64,000 bases of DNA from JASSUD01 sp031963405 (GTDB lineage Bacteria > Pseudomonadota > Gammaproteobacteria > Burkholderiales > Burkholderiaceae). The stretch spans positions 868,001 to 932,000 of the forward strand of contig JASSUJ010000001.1 in the NCBI GenBank assembly GCA_031963405.1, in the 5' to 3' direction. A program made the position numbers and the translations under genes. Below the pieces are notes generated by a model. The model ran no database searches. It was not told the DNA's origin and saw nothing but the letters and a program-made list of their open reading frames with translations. Below, piece after piece: positions 1-8,905 of the stretch; position 1 is the stretch's first letter; each line of letters starts with the position of its first letter.

Positions 1-201
1 TATGGGGCTCTTTTCATCTCTAAGCGCGCAACTACACTAAAAGATCAGGAGCCTGTAATAGCCAAACAGGCGGTCACAATATTTCATTAGCCCATTTTTT
101 ATAGCAATTGCGTTTTGCATAGGCTTTTAGAAGCGGCCCGCCAATGCCTTATAAAAACTGTCAAATGAAGTCGTTAAATGCGCACCTAGCCGCAGTTAAT
201 T

Positions 202-1377
202 TTACAAATCTTCTGGCCTAACATCAGTGCTCGTCATATGTTGCATATTGCTCTTGCTAAGCCAAGTGCGAATGCGTTGCGCATCGCCAAAGCGTGAGTA
301 TTTGCCTGTTGAGTCCAGCAACACCATAATTACCGGCCGATTCAATAGGGTCGCCTGCATGACTAAACATTCCCCCGCCTCATTAATAAACCCAGTTTTT
401 TGCACACCAATTTCCCACACCAAATTGCGCACTAAGGCATTGCTTGTGTTGTAGCGAAGCGTCTGTCTGCCTGTATAAACACTGTGCGTCACATCGGTTG
501 AGAATTGACGAATCAGTGGATACTGATAAGCCGCGTTGACCATCTTAGCAAGGTCACGTGCGGTTGAAACATTCAGGCTAGATAAGCCGGTTGAGTTAGC
601 AAAATGCGTTTGGGTCATTCCCAATAAAAGCGCTTTTTGATTCATCGCAGCAATAAAGGCTGCCCGCCCACCCGGGTAATAACGTGATAAAGCAGCCGCT
701 GCGCGATTTTCAGAGGCCATTAAGGCGATATGCAGCATGTCATCGCGGGTGAGTCGTGAGCCTACTGATAAACGCGAGTGGGTGCCCTTCTCAAGATCAC
801 GGTCTTCATTCGTCACCTGCAACATTTCATTGAGCGGTAAATTAGCATCGAGTACCACCATCGCTGTCATTAGCTTGCTGATAGAAGCAATGGGCAGCAC
901 CGCATTTGAATTTTTTTCGTACAGCAATTCATTGGTATTTTGATCGATAACATAGGCAACGCTTGAGCGCAAAGCCAAGCTATCAGGTGCCTTATGCAAA
1001 CCAGACGCACGTCCAAACGATAAAGGAGCGGGAGCAAACATCACTTTGCGAATGCCTGAGCGATGCGCATAGGCACTGCGTCGATACACCAGGCGGCGGC
1101 GCACCGCAACCTTTCGCACGCTAGTGTTAGCTACCGCTTTTTGCGCTTTTACTCGACGCTGCTTTAATTTTCGAGCAGGTTTACGAGAAGCCAGAGTCGG
1201 CTTAGCTTGCGCCTTATTCCGAGCAGCTACTTCAGATGATGCAGCAGTCGCCGCAAAAGCTGAAGTCGGGGTGACATTAAGCACAATCGCGAGGGCGGTC
1301 CAACCGGCGAGCGAGAATGCAACGCCAACCGTAATCTTGTGTATCGCCCGGAACAAATTCAGTTTTCCACTTTTCAT
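202..1377 (-). CDS. pbpG: D-alanyl-D-alanine endopeptidase (PBP7-like)
   Basis: Periplasmic low-molecular-mass penicillin-binding protein that cleaves peptide cross-links in peptidoglycan. The serine-peptidase S11 motifs are all present: SISK at about residues 165-168 (active Ser and Lys), SEN at 222-224 and KTG at 327-329. The N-terminus has a basic start and a hydrophobic segment ending near AFA-A, a signal peptide, followed by an unusually Arg/Lys-rich linker of about 60 residues before the catalytic domain. A GTG at 1401 would add 8 residues; I prefer the ATG at 1377, just before the KSGKLN stretch, which is preceded by AGAAGA. The gene stands alone, with a long non-coding stretch upstream. 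Confidence 0.93.
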   Translation of the reverse strand: MKSGKLNLFRAIHKITVGVAFSLAGWTALAIVLNVTPTSAFAATAASSEVAARNKAQAKPTLASRKPARKLKQRRVKAQKAVANTSVRKVAVRRRLVYRRSAYAHRSGIRKVMFAPAPLSFGRASGLHKAPDSLALRSSVAYVIDQNTNELLYEKNSNAVLPIASISKLMTAMVVLDANLPLNEMLQVTNEDRDLEKGTHSRLSVGSRLTRDDMLHIALMASENRAAAALSRYYPGGRAAFIAAMNQKALLLGMTQTHFANSTGLSSLNVSTARDLAKMVNAAYQYPLIRQFSTDVTHSVYTGRQTLRYNTSNALVRNLVWEIGVQKTGFINEAGECLVMQATLLNRPVIMVLLDSTGKYSRFGDAQRIRTWLSKSNMQHMTSTDVRPEDL

Positions 1378-2120
1378 GGGATTTCTTCTATTAGTCAGCA
1401 CTCATTTTCTGAGTGTTTGAACTGGCAGTCAGCGCTTGCATAATTAGCCATTAAGAGGGCTTAAAAACTTAATTAGGCATTTAATTTGATTAAGTTTTTA
1501 AAAATTTTGCTAGCAGGCTTTGACTCGATCTCTGAGAGACAGCTTGGCTAAATAAAGCTCAGACAAAAGCTACTGTCGCTCAAGCATTTATTTCTTTAAA
1601 AAGCACACACGATACGCTTGACTGCGCAAAAAAATTATCGGTAAAAGACTTTAACTATTATTGTTTTTCTAAGAATTATTGATGCAATTAAAAGGTTTTA
1701 GGAAAATTCCGAATAAATCGCGACCAAGGAGGCTGCAGTTTTTTATCCTGCCGCTGCAAGCTTATTGCCTAAATTATTCAGCGTTTCCCGAGCTTGCGCA
1801 GATATTCCTAACCCTTATCAATAACAAGCTAGAAAGGCAGTTATCCAAGCATAACAGTAGCGACAAATCAGTCTGTATGGAAAACGAAATTTCTTATTTA
1901 AATGCGTAAAAAAACCATAAAAGAAGCATCGAATAAAGCGTATGCGAGTCATTCAAAAGCAGTTCTGATAAACAGACTTAACACTTTTTTGGCTTACTCA
2001 AGGTACGCAAAGTGACAGTAGCTTTTTTTAAAAACTGGTGTCACAGTTCAACGAAAAATCGCATAAGATTGGACAGCTTGCTGCCAAAATTAGGCTTATA
2101 AAGAAGGAAATAGTATAGAA
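1378..2120. other. long intergenic stretch, no gene seen
   Basis: About 740 bases between pbpG and the end of lpdA, AT-rich with long A and T runs. A 76-codon open frame at 1679-1909 has no ribosome binding site and no recognisable motif, so I do not call it. The pbpG promoter must lie here, but no clear -35/-10 pair stands out. Probably decayed sequence. Confidence 0.5.
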
Positions 2121-2164
2121 ATAAGAAAGCAAGACATCGCCAACGGGATGTCTTGCTTTCTTAT
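2121..2164 (-). terminator. strong rho-independent terminator of the PDH operon
   Basis: A perfect 18-bp inverted repeat (2121-2138 with 2147-2164) around an 8-base loop. Read on the minus strand it follows the lpdA stop by about 25 bases, and the 3' arm is T-rich and continues into TTTCTAT. It ends the aceE-aceF-lpdA transcript. Confidence 0.85.
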
Positions 2165-2188
2165 TTGAAACGCTAAAAAGTGATTGAC

Positions 2189-3994
2189 TTATTCCTTGGG
2201 AGTTGACTTACGGGCAGGCGGTAAATCAGTGCATACGCCTTCAAATAGTTCTGCGGCCATCCCAATCGATTCGCCAAGAGTTGGATGCGGATGAATGGTT
2301 TTGCCAATATCGGTCGCATCGGCGCCCATTTCAATCGCTAAGCAAATTTCACTGATGAGATCACCCGCACTCACGCCGACGATGCCGCCACCAATCACGC
2401 GATGCGTCTGTTTATCAAACAACAGTTTGGTAAAGCCCTCATCACGAGAATTAGCAATAGCACGGCCTGAAGCAGCCCACGGGAACACTGCTTTGCCGTA
2501 TTGAATGCCTTCAGCTTTACACTGATCCTCGGTTTTCCCAGCCCAAGCCAGTTCTGGATCAGTATAGGCAACCGAAGGAATTTGCATGGCATCGAAGTAA
2601 GACTTAAGCCCAGCGGCGACTTCAGCAGCAACATGCCCTTCATGTACCGCTTTATGGGCGAGCATCGGTTGGCCGACAATATCGCCCAGCGCAAAGATAT
2701 GCGGCACGTTGGTACGCTGCTGATTATCTACTTCAATAAAGCCTCGCTCAGTCACCTGCACACCAGCTTTATCCGCATCCAGCTTTTTACCGTTTGGTGT
2801 GCGTCCCACTGAGACCAGCACCATATCGTATTGCTGAGGACTGGTGGGCACATTCTCACCCTCAAAGGTGACATAAATGCCATCCTTCTTCGCTTCAGCC
2901 TTGACGGTTTTGGTTTTCAGCATGATCTTATTAAAGCGCTTGGCATTAAATTTTTCCCACACTTTAACTAGATCTCGGTCGGCCCCCATCATCAAGCCAT
3001 CGAGCATTTCAACTACATCAATTTCGGCACCCAGTGCGGCGTACACAGTCGCCATTTCAAGGCCAATAATGCCGCCGCCAATGACTAGCATGCGCTTAGG
3101 AATTTGCGGCAGGGCAAGTGCGCCAGTGGCATCGACGATACGTTCATCATCTGGCAAAAAGGGTAATTTCACCGCTTCAGAGCCAGCGGCGATAATCACC
3201 TGTTTAAATTTAATAACCTTTTCGCCGTCAGCTGTTTTGACCTTTAAATGATACGGATCGACAAAAGCGCCCTGCCCGTTTACCACTTGCACAGCACGCG
3301 CTTTTGCCATGCCGGCTAGGCCTTGCGTTAGCTTGGTCACCACGCCTGCTTTAAAAGCGCGCAGCTTATCGAGATCAATTTGTGGCTTGCCAAATACAAT
3401 GCCGTGATGGCTAAGTGTCTGCGCTTCTTGCATCACCTGTGCGGTATGCAGGAGCGCCTTCGATGGAATGCAACCTACATTCAAGCACACGCCACCAAGC
3501 GTCGGATAACGCTCCACTAATACTGTCTTGATGCCCAAATCAGCGGCGCGAAAAGCAGCTGAATAGCCGCCTGGGCCAGCGCCTAGTACTAAAAGCTCAG
3601 TTTCTATCTCGGCACTGCCGGTATAGCTTGCTGCCGCAGGCGCGGGGCTAGCTTGCACGTTCTCTGCTTTGGCTGGCTGCGCGGGGGGGAGATTGCTCGC
3701 GGCTTGCGCTGGCTTAGCTGCCTCATTGGTTGTGGCTGTGGTTGTAGCTGATACATCTTCAACTTCGGCCGTGGCAATCACGGTACCTTTCGATACTTTA
3801 TCGCCCGCTTTGACTTTAACCTCTACCACCTTACCCGTGATTTCGCTCGGCACTTCAATCGAAGCTTTATCTGACTCAAGCGTAATCAGTGTTTGGTCTT
3901 TTTCGATTTGATCACCGCGCTCAATTGACACCTCAATCACAGCAACATCTTTAAAGTCGCCAATATCGGGCACTTTCAATTCAGTGATAGGCAT
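2189..3994 (-). CDS. lpdA: dihydrolipoyl dehydrogenase (E3) of pyruvate dehydrogenase, with N-terminal lipoyl domain
   Basis: Flavoprotein that reoxidises dihydrolipoamide with NAD+ in the pyruvate dehydrogenase complex. Residues 1-75 form a lipoyl domain with the lipoylated Lys in the SDKAS motif (about K43). An Ala/Pro-rich linker of about 55 residues follows, then the FAD-binding GAGPGG motif and the redox disulfide CLNVGC (about C170/C175). The C-terminal HPHPTLGE motif holds the catalytic His-Glu pair. The lipoyl-E3 arrangement is usual in Burkholderia PDH operons. An upstream in-frame start at 4099 would only translate palindromic element A; the ATG at 3994 with GGAAAAAG before it opens the lipoyl domain and is the real start. 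Third gene of the operon. Confidence 0.96.
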   Translation of the reverse strand: MPITELKVPDIGDFKDVAVIEVSIERGDQIEKDQTLITLESDKASIEVPSEITGKVVEVKVKAGDKVSKGTVIATAEVEDVSATTTATTNEAAKPAQAASNLPPAQPAKAENVQASPAPAAASYTGSAEIETELLVLGAGPGGYSAAFRAADLGIKTVLVERYPTLGGVCLNVGCIPSKALLHTAQVMQEAQTLSHHGIVFGKPQIDLDKLRAFKAGVVTKLTQGLAGMAKARAVQVVNGQGAFVDPYHLKVKTADGEKVIKFKQVIIAAGSEAVKLPFLPDDERIVDATGALALPQIPKRMLVIGGGIIGLEMATVYAALGAEIDVVEMLDGLMMGADRDLVKVWEKFNAKRFNKIMLKTKTVKAEAKKDGIYVTFEGENVPTSPQQYDMVLVSVGRTPNGKKLDADKAGVQVTERGFIEVDNQQRTNVPHIFALGDIVGQPMLAHKAVHEGHVAAEVAAGLKSYFDAMQIPSVAYTDPELAWAGKTEDQCKAEGIQYGKAVFPWAASGRAIANSRDEGFTKLLFDKQTHRVIGGGIVGVSAGDLISEICLAIEMGADATDIGKTIHPHPTLGESIGMAAELFEGVCTDLPPARKSTPKE

Positions 3995-4018
3995 ATTCTT
4001 TTTCCAATTAAGATGACT

Positions 4019-4132
4019 AAGGAAGGCCTGCATAGGCCGGAGGGCAAAGAATGCCTTTGCTGCCAGTGCTAGTACATAAAAAATCGTACTACGCGGCATA
4101 ACGCCGCCATCTGGCCTATGCAGACCTTCCTT
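4019..4132 (+). repeat. palindromic element copy A (between aceF and lpdA)
   Basis: Arms 4019-4038 and 4113-4132 are complementary at 19 of 20 positions, beginning AAGGAAGGCCTGCAT. The core carries GCAAAGAATGCCTTTG, TGCCAGTGCTAGTAC and a CGCCGCC end, which recur in the other copies. It fills the aceF-lpdA junction and would fold into one long hairpin in the mRNA. Confidence 0.85.
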
Positions 4133-4135
4133 ACA

Positions 4136-4303
4136 ACCGCTTTAAAGCTTTGCTAAAAAGTATCAGTTGAACTGGAAGAGAGCGTGATTATCAACGTGTA
4201 TCTAGCGCTCTGTTCCTAACCCATGACAGCTCGTCATTTGCATTTTTTACAAATACGTAGCGCTGTCTACCAACCCATCATTTTTTAGCCTGTTTTAAAG
4301 CGG
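4136..4303. repeat. possible short mobile remnant with 12-base inverted ends
   Basis: AACCGCTTTAAA at 4136-4147 is the exact reverse complement of the bases at 4292-4303, about 145 bases apart, beside further A/T-rich matches (GCTAAAAAG against TTTTTTAGC). It could be a MITE-like remnant or chance. No second copy was noticed in this window. Confidence 0.3.
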
Positions 4304-4316
4304 TTTTTTAGATTTT

Positions 4317-5657
4317 CTATAACAATACGCGACGGAAGTCAGCTAAGACTTTGGCCAAATACACATTAAAGCGCGCAGCCTCTGCTCCATCGACTACGCG
4401 ATGATCATATGAGAGCGAAAGCGGCAGTATGAGGCGCGGAACAAATTGTTTGCCATCCCATACCGCACGCATACTGCTGCGGCATACGCCGAGGATAGCG
4501 ACTTCAGGGGCGTTAATAATAGGGGTGAAATGCGTGCCGCCAATCCCACCTAGCGAGGAGATAGAAAAACAGCCGCCCTGCATTTGCTCAGGTTTTAGCT
4601 TGCCATCGCGTGCAAGTTTGGCAAGTTCAGCTGTTTCTTGAGCAAGCGTTAGCAAGCCTTTTTGGTCAGCGTTTTTAATCACTGGCACGACTAAACCGTT
4701 TGGCGTATCTGCAGCAAACCCGATGTTGTAGTACTGCTTATAAACCAGGTTATCGTCGACTAAACTCGTATTAAAAGTAGGGAATTGCTTAAGCGCCGAC
4801 GCACAGGCTTTAATCAAAAATGCCAGTAAGGTTACCTTGATGCCTGAATTTTTCTGCTCTTGGCCCAATTGGGTACGGAAAGCCTCTAGCTCTGTAATAT
4901 CGGCTTCTTCATGATTGGTCACATGCGGAATCATGACCCAATTACGATGCAGTGCAGCGCCAGAAATCTTTTTAATGCGTGACAGAGGCTTGGATTCAAC
5001 TGGACCAAATTTAGCAAAATCAACCTTTGGCCAAGCCATTAAAGATAGCCCGCTAGCAGCGCCCTGCGCGCTGCTAGCACCTGATCCTGCCTGAGTTTGG
5101 CTCAGTATCTGCTTGATATAGGCTTGTACATCTTCTTTAGTAATACGTCCTTTGGGGCCACTGCCTGCGATGCGCTGTATGTCGGCACCCAACTCACGCG
5201 CAAACTGTCTCACTGAAGGACTAGCATGGCCCGCTTGTACAGCAGTGTCAGCAGAAGCTACTGCTTGAGGTGCTGGCGTAGATGCTGTAGGCGCAGCTTG
5301 CTTTTCTGAGACGTCTGAAGGCTGTGCCTTCTTCTCAGGTGCAGTTTCAGTTGGCGGTGTTGCTTGAGGTGCGGCAGCTTGCGCTGGCTTAGCCGATTCT
5401 GGCTGACTACCCGCTTCCTCGACTTCAAGCAATAAAATAAGCGAGCCTTCAGACACGCGTGAGCCGCTTTGTACTTTCAGCTCTTTAATCTTACCTGCTT
5501 GGGGACTTGGAATATCGATTGTTGCTTTGTCTGATTCAAGCGTCACCAAAGGTTGCTCAAACTCAACCGTATCACCTGGGCTGATCAATATATCAATGAC
5601 CGGCACATCCTTATAGTCGCCGATATCCGGTACTTTGACTTCAATTACTTGGCTCAT
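4317..5657 (-). CDS. aceF: dihydrolipoamide acetyltransferase (E2) of pyruvate dehydrogenase
   Basis: E2 core of the pyruvate dehydrogenase complex; it moves the acetyl group from lipoate to CoA. Layout: one lipoyl domain (about 1-78, Lys 44 in SDKAT), an Ala/Pro/Glu-rich linker, a peripheral subunit-binding domain at about 145-182, a second linker and the catalytic domain with SYDHRVVDG near the C-terminus. At 446 residues it has a single lipoyl domain, fewer than the two or three common in beta- and gammaproteobacterial AceF. The ATG follows AAAGAGAT. Second gene of the operon after aceE. Confidence 0.95.
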   Translation of the reverse strand: MSQVIEVKVPDIGDYKDVPVIDILISPGDTVEFEQPLVTLESDKATIDIPSPQAGKIKELKVQSGSRVSEGSLILLLEVEEAGSQPESAKPAQAAAPQATPPTETAPEKKAQPSDVSEKQAAPTASTPAPQAVASADTAVQAGHASPSVRQFARELGADIQRIAGSGPKGRITKEDVQAYIKQILSQTQAGSGASSAQGAASGLSLMAWPKVDFAKFGPVESKPLSRIKKISGAALHRNWVMIPHVTNHEEADITELEAFRTQLGQEQKNSGIKVTLLAFLIKACASALKQFPTFNTSLVDDNLVYKQYYNIGFAADTPNGLVVPVIKNADQKGLLTLAQETAELAKLARDGKLKPEQMQGGCFSISSLGGIGGTHFTPIINAPEVAILGVCRSSMRAVWDGKQFVPRLILPLSLSYDHRVVDGAEAARFNVYLAKVLADFRRVLL

Positions 5658-5690
5658 TTAGAAATCTCTTTAAAAAGCAGCGCTTAGAGA

Positions 5691-5813
5691 AGCGCTGAAT
5701 AAACCGGCAGTTGCGTTATGTCTGCGTATTTGGCTACGCTTCATCTCCACAGCTGTGCCCCGTCTATGCACTGCCTTGCGACAACATTGCTTACTCGCAT
5801 TTGATACAGCGCT
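5691..5813. repeat. degenerate palindromic element copy B (aceE-aceF junction)
   Basis: Left end AGCGCTGAATAAA and right end TTTGATACAGCGCT are imperfect inverted copies and match the arm type of copies H, I, K and S. The core is poorly conserved. It fills most of the 195-base gap between aceE and aceF. Confidence 0.5.
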
Positions 5814-5852
5814 TTTTTAGGCAACACTAACGCAGGCTATGCTCGCCTTGTT

Positions 5853-8543
5853 TTAGACAGTCAACGGGTTCGATTTTGCTGGGTCAAGTTGATATTTCAC
5901 TAAAGCATCAGCCACGATGCGGCGTTCAATCTTTCCTTCATCAGCCAACGCGTTTAATGCTGAGACTGTAATCCAGTAACGATCTACTTCGAAGAAGTGA
6001 CGCAGCTTTTCACGTGTATCGGAGCGACCAAATCCGTCTGTCCCAAGCACCACATAACGGCCTGGTACAAAAGCCCGAATTTGTTCAGCAAATGCACGCA
6101 CATAATCGGTTGCAGCCACTACCGGCCCAACTGCATCTTTTAGCATCTTCTCAACATGTGAGCGTTGCGGCGTATCGCTTGGATTCAATAGATTGTGTCG
6201 AGCAGTCGCCTGACCATCACGAGCTAGCTCTGTAAAGCTTGGGCAGCTCCATAGATCAGCCTTAACGCCCCAATCTTTTTCCAGTAAATCAGCCGCAGCA
6301 ATCACCTCGTTAAAGATCGTGCCAGAACCTAGCAGCTGTACATGAGGCGCAGTGTCTTTCTTCCCTACTTCGCCTTTTTTGAACAAATACATCCCCTTCA
6401 GAATATCTTGCTCAACACCTTCTGGCATGGCGGGATGAATATAGTTTTCATTCATTACCGTGAGGTAGTAGTAGACATCCTGCTGTTCTTGCACCATCCG
6501 ACGCAAACCGTCTTGCATAATGACAGCCAACTCATAAGCAAAGGTGGGGTCATAGCTAATACAATTTGGAATATGCGCAGAAAATAAATGCGAATGACCG
6601 TCTTCATGCTGCAGCCCTTCGCCATTTAAGGTCGTGCGCCCAGCTGTCGCACCCAGCAAGAAACCGCGTGCACGCATATCGCCAGCAGCCCAGGCAAGAT
6701 CGCCAATACGCTGGAAGCCAAACATCGAGTAGTAAATATAGAACGGGATCATGATCTCGCCATGCGTCGAATACGATGTGGCTGCAGCAATCCAGTCACA
6801 CATTCCGCCGGCTTCATTAATCCCTTCTTGTAGGATCTGTCCGTTTTTAGATTCTTTGTAGAACATCAGCTGGTCAGCGTCTTGAGGGACATATTTTTGA
6901 CCATCTTGATTCCAAATCCCGATCTGCCGAAACAAGCCTTCCATCCCAAATGTGCGCGATTCATCCGGCACAATCGGCACCACGCGCTTACCGAGTACTT
7001 TATCTTTGAGCAAGATATTAAGAATGCGCACAAAAGCCATGGTGGTGGAAATTTCGCGCTCAGCGCCTGTGCCTTTAAGCAGCGGCTCAAAAGTGGCTAA
7101 GGCTGGCACAGCTAAGGATTCTGCTTTTTCGCGGCGGGCTGGCAAATAGCCGCCCAGTTCCGTGCGCCGTGCACGCATATACTGCAACTCAGGCGAATCT
7201 TCAGCGAATTTTAAATACGGCACATTTTCAATGTCTTGATCGGCAATCGGCAAGTTAAACTGATCGCGGAATTTCTTCAGCGCATCAACCGGCATTTTCT
7301 TTTGCTGGTGAGTAATATTGAGCGCCTGCCCAGCTTCGCCCATGCCATAGCCTTTGATAGTCTTGGCAAGAATCACAGTAGGTTGGCCTTGGGTTTGCGA
7401 CGCATGGTGAAACGCTGCATAAATTTTATGCGGGTCATGTCCACCACGATTGAGATGCCAGATATCTTCATCAGACCAATCGTGCACTAGCGCTTTCAGT
7501 TCTGGTGTATTGAAGAAATTCTCGCGTACATACGCGCCATCTTTCGATTTATAGGTTTGGTATTCGCCATCTACCGCTTCCATCATGCGGCGCATTAAGG
7601 CACCTGTCTTATCGCGTGCGAGCAGCGCATCCCAACGGCTGCCCCAAACTACTTTGATCACATTCCAACCTGCGCCACGGAAAGTTGATTCAAGTTCTTG
7701 AATAATCTTGCCATTGCCGCGCACTGGGCCATCTAAACGCTGTAAGTTGCAATTCACGACAAAAATTAGATTATCTAACCGTTCACGCCCCGCAACACCC
7801 AGCGCACCAGTGGATTCTGGCTCATCCATTTCGCCGTCACCAAGAAATACCCAAGTTTTGCGTCCGGCAGTTTTGGCGATACCGCGCATCTCTAGGTACT
7901 TCATAAAGCGCGCCTGATAAATCGCCATAATTGGCCCAAGCCCCATCGAAACCGTTGGGAATTGCCAAAAATTCGGCATCAACCAGGGATGCGGATAGGA
8001 GGAAAGACCTTTGCCGCCCACTTCTTGACGGAAGCTATCCAGCTGCTCTTCGCTTAAGCGGCCTAATAGAAAGGCCCGGGAATAAATACCAGGCGACGCA
8101 TGCCCCTGTACAAAAATAAGATCACCACCATGCGTATCACTTGGCGCATGCCAAAAATGATTAAAGCCTACGTCGTAGAGCGTAGCGCCTGACGCAAACG
8201 ACGCAATATGCCCGCCTACATTCGTATCTCGGCCAGCACGCAAGACCATTGCAATAGCATTCCAGCGCGTATAAGAGCGGATGCGGTGCTCAATGTTTTG
8301 ATCACCTGGTATTTGCGGCTGCAGGCTAACCGGCAGGGTATTGATATACGGCGTATTAGAAGAAAAAGGCAAAGTCTCGCCGTGCAGACGAGCAAATTCA
8401 ATTTGCTTTTCGATTAAATAATGCGCGCGAGCTGGGCCTGCGGCATTTAACACTCCCTCAAGCGCCGCTAACCATTCGGCAGTTTCTTCAGTGTCTTCGT
8501 CAGAAGCAATATATTTCATCATTTCCTTGGATAGAGCGGACAT
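5853..8543 (-). CDS. aceE: pyruvate dehydrogenase E1, homodimeric
   Basis: Thiamine-diphosphate-dependent E1 that decarboxylates pyruvate and acetylates lipoate on AceF. The 896 residues are the normal length for the single-chain E1. The GDGEMDEPES motif that binds thiamine diphosphate and Mg is present at about 235-245, as are typical conserved stretches such as GQALNITHQQKKM and ATAGRTTLNGEGLQHEDGHS. The start is preceded by AGGAGAGGAG, one of the best ribosome binding sites in the window. First gene of the PDH operon, divergent from the sensor kinase at 8906. Confidence 0.97.
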   Translation of the reverse strand: MSALSKEMMKYIASDEDTEETAEWLAALEGVLNAAGPARAHYLIEKQIEFARLHGETLPFSSNTPYINTLPVSLQPQIPGDQNIEHRIRSYTRWNAIAMVLRAGRDTNVGGHIASFASGATLYDVGFNHFWHAPSDTHGGDLIFVQGHASPGIYSRAFLLGRLSEEQLDSFRQEVGGKGLSSYPHPWLMPNFWQFPTVSMGLGPIMAIYQARFMKYLEMRGIAKTAGRKTWVFLGDGEMDEPESTGALGVAGRERLDNLIFVVNCNLQRLDGPVRGNGKIIQELESTFRGAGWNVIKVVWGSRWDALLARDKTGALMRRMMEAVDGEYQTYKSKDGAYVRENFFNTPELKALVHDWSDEDIWHLNRGGHDPHKIYAAFHHASQTQGQPTVILAKTIKGYGMGEAGQALNITHQQKKMPVDALKKFRDQFNLPIADQDIENVPYLKFAEDSPELQYMRARRTELGGYLPARREKAESLAVPALATFEPLLKGTGAEREISTTMAFVRILNILLKDKVLGKRVVPIVPDESRTFGMEGLFRQIGIWNQDGQKYVPQDADQLMFYKESKNGQILQEGINEAGGMCDWIAAATSYSTHGEIMIPFYIYYSMFGFQRIGDLAWAAGDMRARGFLLGATAGRTTLNGEGLQHEDGHSHLFSAHIPNCISYDPTFAYELAVIMQDGLRRMVQEQQDVYYYLTVMNENYIHPAMPEGVEQDILKGMYLFKKGEVGKKDTAPHVQLLGSGTIFNEVIAAADLLEKDWGVKADLWSCPSFTELARDGQATARHNLLNPSDTPQRSHVEKMLKDAVGPVVAATDYVRAFAEQIRAFVPGRYVVLGTDGFGRSDTREKLRHFFEVDRYWITVSALNALADEGKIERRIVADALVKYQLDPAKSNPLTV

Positions 8544-8905
8544 ACTCCTCTCCTAATAATGTAAGTACTTAGTTAGTCTCGTCCATCAAGATAAAAACGA
8601 GTCGAGTCAATGGGGGTGAGCATTCGCGCCCTCCCCTCGCTTCATTTGCTTTCGTTTGCATTAATCTCGAAATTTATCTATCGGACCAGGCTTGGATTAA
8701 CCAATAAGCCGGCAAAAGCCGGAGCATATACGCATTGAGTGAAGATTTCGAGTATCCTCTCGCTTCGCGTATTATATAAGGAAGGTCTGCATAGTATGTT
8801 TTGCAGATTACCAGCGGATCACGCTACCTCACGCTATTAACGATAGTAGAGCACTGAGTGACGGTGCTCTCCCACTTGATTCAATAACTACTTCCCACAC
8901 GCGCT
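8544..8905. other. divergent regulatory region aceE / sensor kinase, with repeat fragment C
   Basis: Holds the start regions of two divergent genes. Minus-strand TATAAT (plus 8771-8776) is a candidate -10 for aceE, with no good -35. AAGGAAGGTCTGCATAGTATG at 8778 onward is one arm of the palindromic family (copy C) without a clean second arm. A GCCGGCAAAAGCCGGA hairpin lies at about 8710-8725. Regulation of aceE by the adjacent two-component system is plausible but not shown. Confidence 0.4.

Noticed and set aside
1679..1909. 76-codon open frame in the pbpG upstream gap
   Set aside because: No ribosome binding site, no motif and no codon pattern like the real genes; likely chance in AT-rich sequence.
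3995..4099. 35-codon N-terminal extension of lpdA
   Set aside because: It translates palindromic element A; the lipoyl domain and a ribosome binding site begin at 3994.
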